A stretch of 25,992 nucleotides of DNA from assembly GCA_013153235.1 (NCBI GenBank), contig JAADEU010000120.1, positions 1 to 25,992 on the forward strand, in the 5' to 3' direction. The stretch comes from Aquificota bacterium (GTDB lineage: Bacteria; Aquificota; Aquificia; Aquificales; Hydrogenothermaceae). Below are positions 23,650 through 25,992 of the stretch, piece by piece; within the stretch, counting starts at the first letter, position 1; the number at the start of each line of letters is the position of its first letter. A model generated the notes under the pieces. It did no database searches, had not been told where the DNA came from, and saw only the letters and a list, made by a program, of their open reading frames with translations. The position numbers were made by a program, and so were the translations under genes.

Positions 23650-24186
23650 ATGTCCTACGAAATAAGACTGTGGCCTGATAAAATTCTGAAACAGAGGATG
23701 AAGGAAGTTGATTTTTTCGGCAGTGAAAAGCTTAACCAGTATATAGACGTAATGTTCGAGAAGATGTACCAGCTTGAGGGTGTTGGTCTTGCTGCAAACC
23801 AGATAGGTATTCCATACAGAATAATCGTTCTTGATACAACCGCAAGGGAAGAAGAAAATGCAGAGGCAGAAGAAGGGGTAAAAATGGCCCTGATAAACCC
23901 TGAGATTGTCCACAGGGAAGGTGAAATTGAATCAACTGAGGGATGCCTCAGTTTCCCGGGGGTTCAGATTACAATACCCAGGGCAAAGAAGGTTGTTGTA
24001 AAGGCAAAAACTCCAGAGGGGGAAGACCTGGAGCTTGAGGCAGAAGATTTTCTGTCTGTTGTTCTCCAGCATGAGATTGACCATATTAATGGGATTCCAT
24101 TTATTAACTACCTTCCCCCTGTAAAGAAAAAAATGGTACTTGAAAAATACATGAAAAAGAGAAAAGAGCTTGCAAAATCAAAATAA
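23650..24186 (+). CDS. def: Peptide deformylase
   Basis: Metalloenzyme that removes the formyl group from nascent proteins. The three motifs are GVGLAANQ (residues 44-51), EGCLSFPG (metal ligand Cys99) and QHEIDHING (His141, Glu142, His145). 178 residues with a Lys-rich C-terminus is usual. It starts one base after rpe, whose AGGTG end serves as its binding site, so the two are coupled. Confidence 0.98.
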   Translation: MSYEIRLWPDKILKQRMKEVDFFGSEKLNQYIDVMFEKMYQLEGVGLAANQIGIPYRIIVLDTTAREEENAEAEEGVKMALINPEIVHREGEIESTEGCLSFPGVQITIPRAKKVVVKAKTPEGEDLELEAEDFLSVVLQHEIDHINGIPFINYLPPVKKKMVLEKYMKKRKELAKSK

Positions 24187-24203
24187 GACACCCTGTTGTC
24201 TTA
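24184..24203 (+). other. Small hairpin between def and lgt
   Basis: TAAGACA at 24184-24190 and TGTCTTA at 24197-24203 form a 7-pair stem with a six-base loop. The left arm contains the def stop codon. No T tract follows and the lgt binding site begins 3 bases later. It may influence mRNA stability or lgt translation, or be chance. Confidence 0.3.
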
Positions 24204-24216
24204 ACCGGAGGTTAAG

Positions 24217-24996
24217 TTGTTTCCTGACCTTATAAGAATAGGAGATTTTACAATACATACATACGGGGTTCTGGTAGCCCTTGGTCTGGTGGCTTCCTAT
24301 CTAACCGCCCTGTACTTCGGGAAAAAAGAAGGGCTGGACTCTAAAAAGATAGATAACCTTTTCACATTTACCATAATAGGCGGAATTATAGGTGCGAGGG
24401 TTGCCTATGTAATAGAACACAGGGACCAGTTTAGTTCCTTTGTGGACTATTTTGCAGTCTGGAAAGGTGGCATAGACTGGTTCGGGGCATTTTTAGGTGG
24501 TGCCGCCGTTCTGATATTTTTACTGAGAAAATACAGGATTCCTGTTCTGAAAATAGGTGATGTGGCTGGGATATCCATAATAATAGGACATGCCATAGGC
24601 AGAATAGGCTGTACATGTGCAGGATGCTGTTATGGAAAGCCTGTCCCACCGGATTCCCCATTTAAGGACCTTGCAATCACATTTCCAAAACATGAGCATA
24701 CATCAGCCCCTGCCGGAATTCCACTGTACCCGACCCAGCCTGCAGAGGCACTGGGTAATTTTCTTATCTTTGGAATTCTCTTTTTTATCTACAGGAAAAA
24801 ACAGTTTGACGGACAGGTTTTTTCCCTCTATCTTGTGCTGTACGGTATTGAGCGTTTTCTCCTTGAGTTCTGGAGGGGGGTAACCCCACCACTGCCTGTC
24901 ATTGGCATAACATGGAACCAGGTAATCAGTCTGGGTATGGTCCTTACAGGTATACTGATTTATATTTACGGCATGAAAAGGCATGAAACTGTATAG
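24217..24996 (+). CDS. lgt: Prolipoprotein diacylglyceryl transferase
   Basis: Inner-membrane enzyme that transfers diacylglyceryl from phosphatidylglycerol to the lipobox Cys of prolipoproteins. About seven hydrophobic helices; IDWFGAFLGG and the central signature GRIGCTCAGCCYGKP (from Gly128) identify it. This is the Cys-rich variant of the usual GRxGNFxxGE motif, also seen in several other bacterial lineages. Start TTG 24217 with GGAGG at 24207-24211, five bases away. 259 residues is normal. Its 3' end overlaps folC by 14 bases. Confidence 0.95.
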   Translation: MFPDLIRIGDFTIHTYGVLVALGLVASYLTALYFGKKEGLDSKKIDNLFTFTIIGGIIGARVAYVIEHRDQFSSFVDYFAVWKGGIDWFGAFLGGAAVLIFLLRKYRIPVLKIGDVAGISIIIGHAIGRIGCTCAGCCYGKPVPPDSPFKDLAITFPKHEHTSAPAGIPLYPTQPAEALGNFLIFGILFFIYRKKQFDGQVFSLYLVLYGIERFLLEFWRGVTPPLPVIGITWNQVISLGMVLTGILIYIYGMKRHETV

Positions 24997-25992
24997 CCTT
25001 TTTAAAAAGAAGGTTTTTGATATAGACCTTGGCCTTGACAGGGTGGAAAATGCCCTGGTTGAGCTGGGAAGCCCCCATCTATCATTTGACAGCATTATAG
25101 TCTCCGGAACCAACGGTAAAGGCTCTACAGCCCACTACCTTGAATCGTTATTGAGGGAACACGGCTTTAAAACAGGGCTGTTTACATCACCACACCTTGT
25201 TGATGAAAACGAAAGATGGCAGGTAAACGGCAACAACATTTCAGATGAAAGGCTGGAATATTACATACAGGCTGTAAAGCCCCTTATTGAAAAGTATAAT
25301 CTCACGTATTTTGAGGCATGTACCGTACTGGGCTTTTTATTTTTCAGGGAGGAAAATATTGATGTTGCTGTGCTTGAGGTGGGACTTGGGGGAAGACTGG
25401 ATGCGACAAATGTGGTTTATCCGGAGGTTTCTGTCATAACAAATGTTGGACTGGACCACACACATCTACTTGGTAACAGCCTTACTGGGATTGCCCGTGA
25501 AAAGCTGGGTATAGCCAGAAAGGACAGACCACTTGTTGTAGGTTCAAATCAGATGGAAATTATCTCCCAGGCTATTATGATGGGGATAAAGGAGATTTAT
25601 CACTATCCTGTCAGCTTTACCGCCTACCAGACGGAAACAGGCGTTGAGTATAAATTTGGAGATATTACAATAGACAGACTTAAAATCCCGGTTCCCGGGA
25701 AAAGGCAGATTATAAACGGAGCTACGGCAATAACCGCTTTTATTAAATACATGGACAGGAAAGGAAAAAATTTTGTTCCTGAAAAGATAAGAAAAGGGCT
25801 GGAAAGCACAAAAATACCTGCCCGTATGGAGCTGGTCCAGAAAAATCCTCCTGTCATTGTTGACGGAGCCCATAACGAAGAGGCTGTAATACAGACAGTG
25901 AAGGAGTTGAAGAAGCTATATCCGGAAAAGGATATCATCACAGTGTACTCAGGGATGAAGGACAAGGACTGGAAAAAGATAGCAGATATTCT
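24983..25992 (+). CDS. folC: Folylpolyglutamate/dihydrofolate synthase, 3' end outside the window
   Basis: ATP-dependent ligase that adds glutamate to folates (and dihydropteroate in bifunctional forms). The frame is open from ATG 24983 to the window edge, 336 residues. P-loop GTNGKGST (residues 42-49), then FTSPHLVDENER, VGLGGRLDATN, TNVGLDHTHLLG, REKLGIA with the Lys that is carbamylated in relatives, and VDGAHNEEA of the Mur-ligase fold. About 80 residues are missing. The start overlaps the end of lgt by 14 bases. GGCATG precedes but no good binding site is seen, so coupling to lgt is likely. Confidence 0.95.
   Translation, partial: MKLYSLFKKKVFDIDLGLDRVENALVELGSPHLSFDSIIVSGTNGKGSTAHYLESLLREHGFKTGLFTSPHLVDENERWQVNGNNISDERLEYYIQAVKPLIEKYNLTYFEACTVLGFLFFREENIDVAVLEVGLGGRLDATNVVYPEVSVITNVGLDHTHLLGNSLTGIAREKLGIARKDRPLVVGSNQMEIISQAIMMGIKEIYHYPVSFTAYQTETGVEYKFGDITIDRLKIPVPGKRQIINGATAITAFIKYMDRKGKNFVPEKIRKGLESTKIPARMELVQKNPPVIVDGAHNEEAVIQTVKELKKLYPEKDIITVYSGMKDKDWKKIADI

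Overview
The window looks like ordinary chromosome from a thermophilic member of the Aquificota, probably a Hydrogenothermaceae (Persephonella-like) organism. The grounds are a carbamoyl-phosphate synthetase large subunit that ends after its first half (the split CarB known from Aquifex), a dihydroorotase with the Aquifex-type His-Cys pair, Lys/Glu/Ile-rich proteins, frequent AGA/AGG/ATA codons, strong AAGGAGG ribosome binding sites and very tight gene packing. The taxon is inferred from gene content, not from a search. I see no tRNA, rRNA, CRISPR array, insertion sequence or prophage gene, and no gene-free stretch longer than about 150 bases.

Layout. Bases 1-2603 (+): the 3' part of an aldo/keto reductase and an MsbA-type ABC exporter. 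Bases 2757-4751 (+): a methyl-accepting chemotaxis protein with a NIT sensor domain, with a terminator-like hairpin over its stop codon. Bases 4794-7650 (+): a UvrD/PcrA helicase, then a short-chain dehydrogenase broken by a frameshift. Bases 7626-12324 (-): one tightly packed convergent operon, transcribed in the order carB (N-terminal half), SPFH/prohibitin protein, OsmC-like protein, three small membrane-anchored helical proteins (one DUF948/YtxG-like, two YtxH-like), and a YihY-family membrane protein that seems to start at ATT. Bases 12439-14316 (+): a DEDDy 3'-5' exonuclease and the AmrS-type radical SAM enzyme. Bases 14430-18833 (+): the glutamate synthase large subunit, preceded by an inverted repeat that overlaps a promoter-like -35 box. 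Bases 18947-22335 (+): purE, a secreted thermonuclease, lepB, pyrC and a MIP18/DUF59 Fe-S assembly factor. Bases 22288-22911 (-): a polyprenol/diacylglycerol-type kinase whose 3' end overlaps the previous gene. Bases 22971-25992 (+): rpe, def, lgt and a 3'-truncated folC.

Themes. Nucleotide and nitrogen metabolism recurs (carB, gltB, purE, pyrC, folC), mixed with export and envelope functions (lepB, lgt, SPFH, YihY, polyprenol-type kinase). The genes most worth following up are the SPFH/OsmC/DUF948/YtxH/YtxH/YihY envelope group on the minus strand, the apparent ATT start of yihY, the frameshifted dehydrogenase and the operator-like element in front of gltB.
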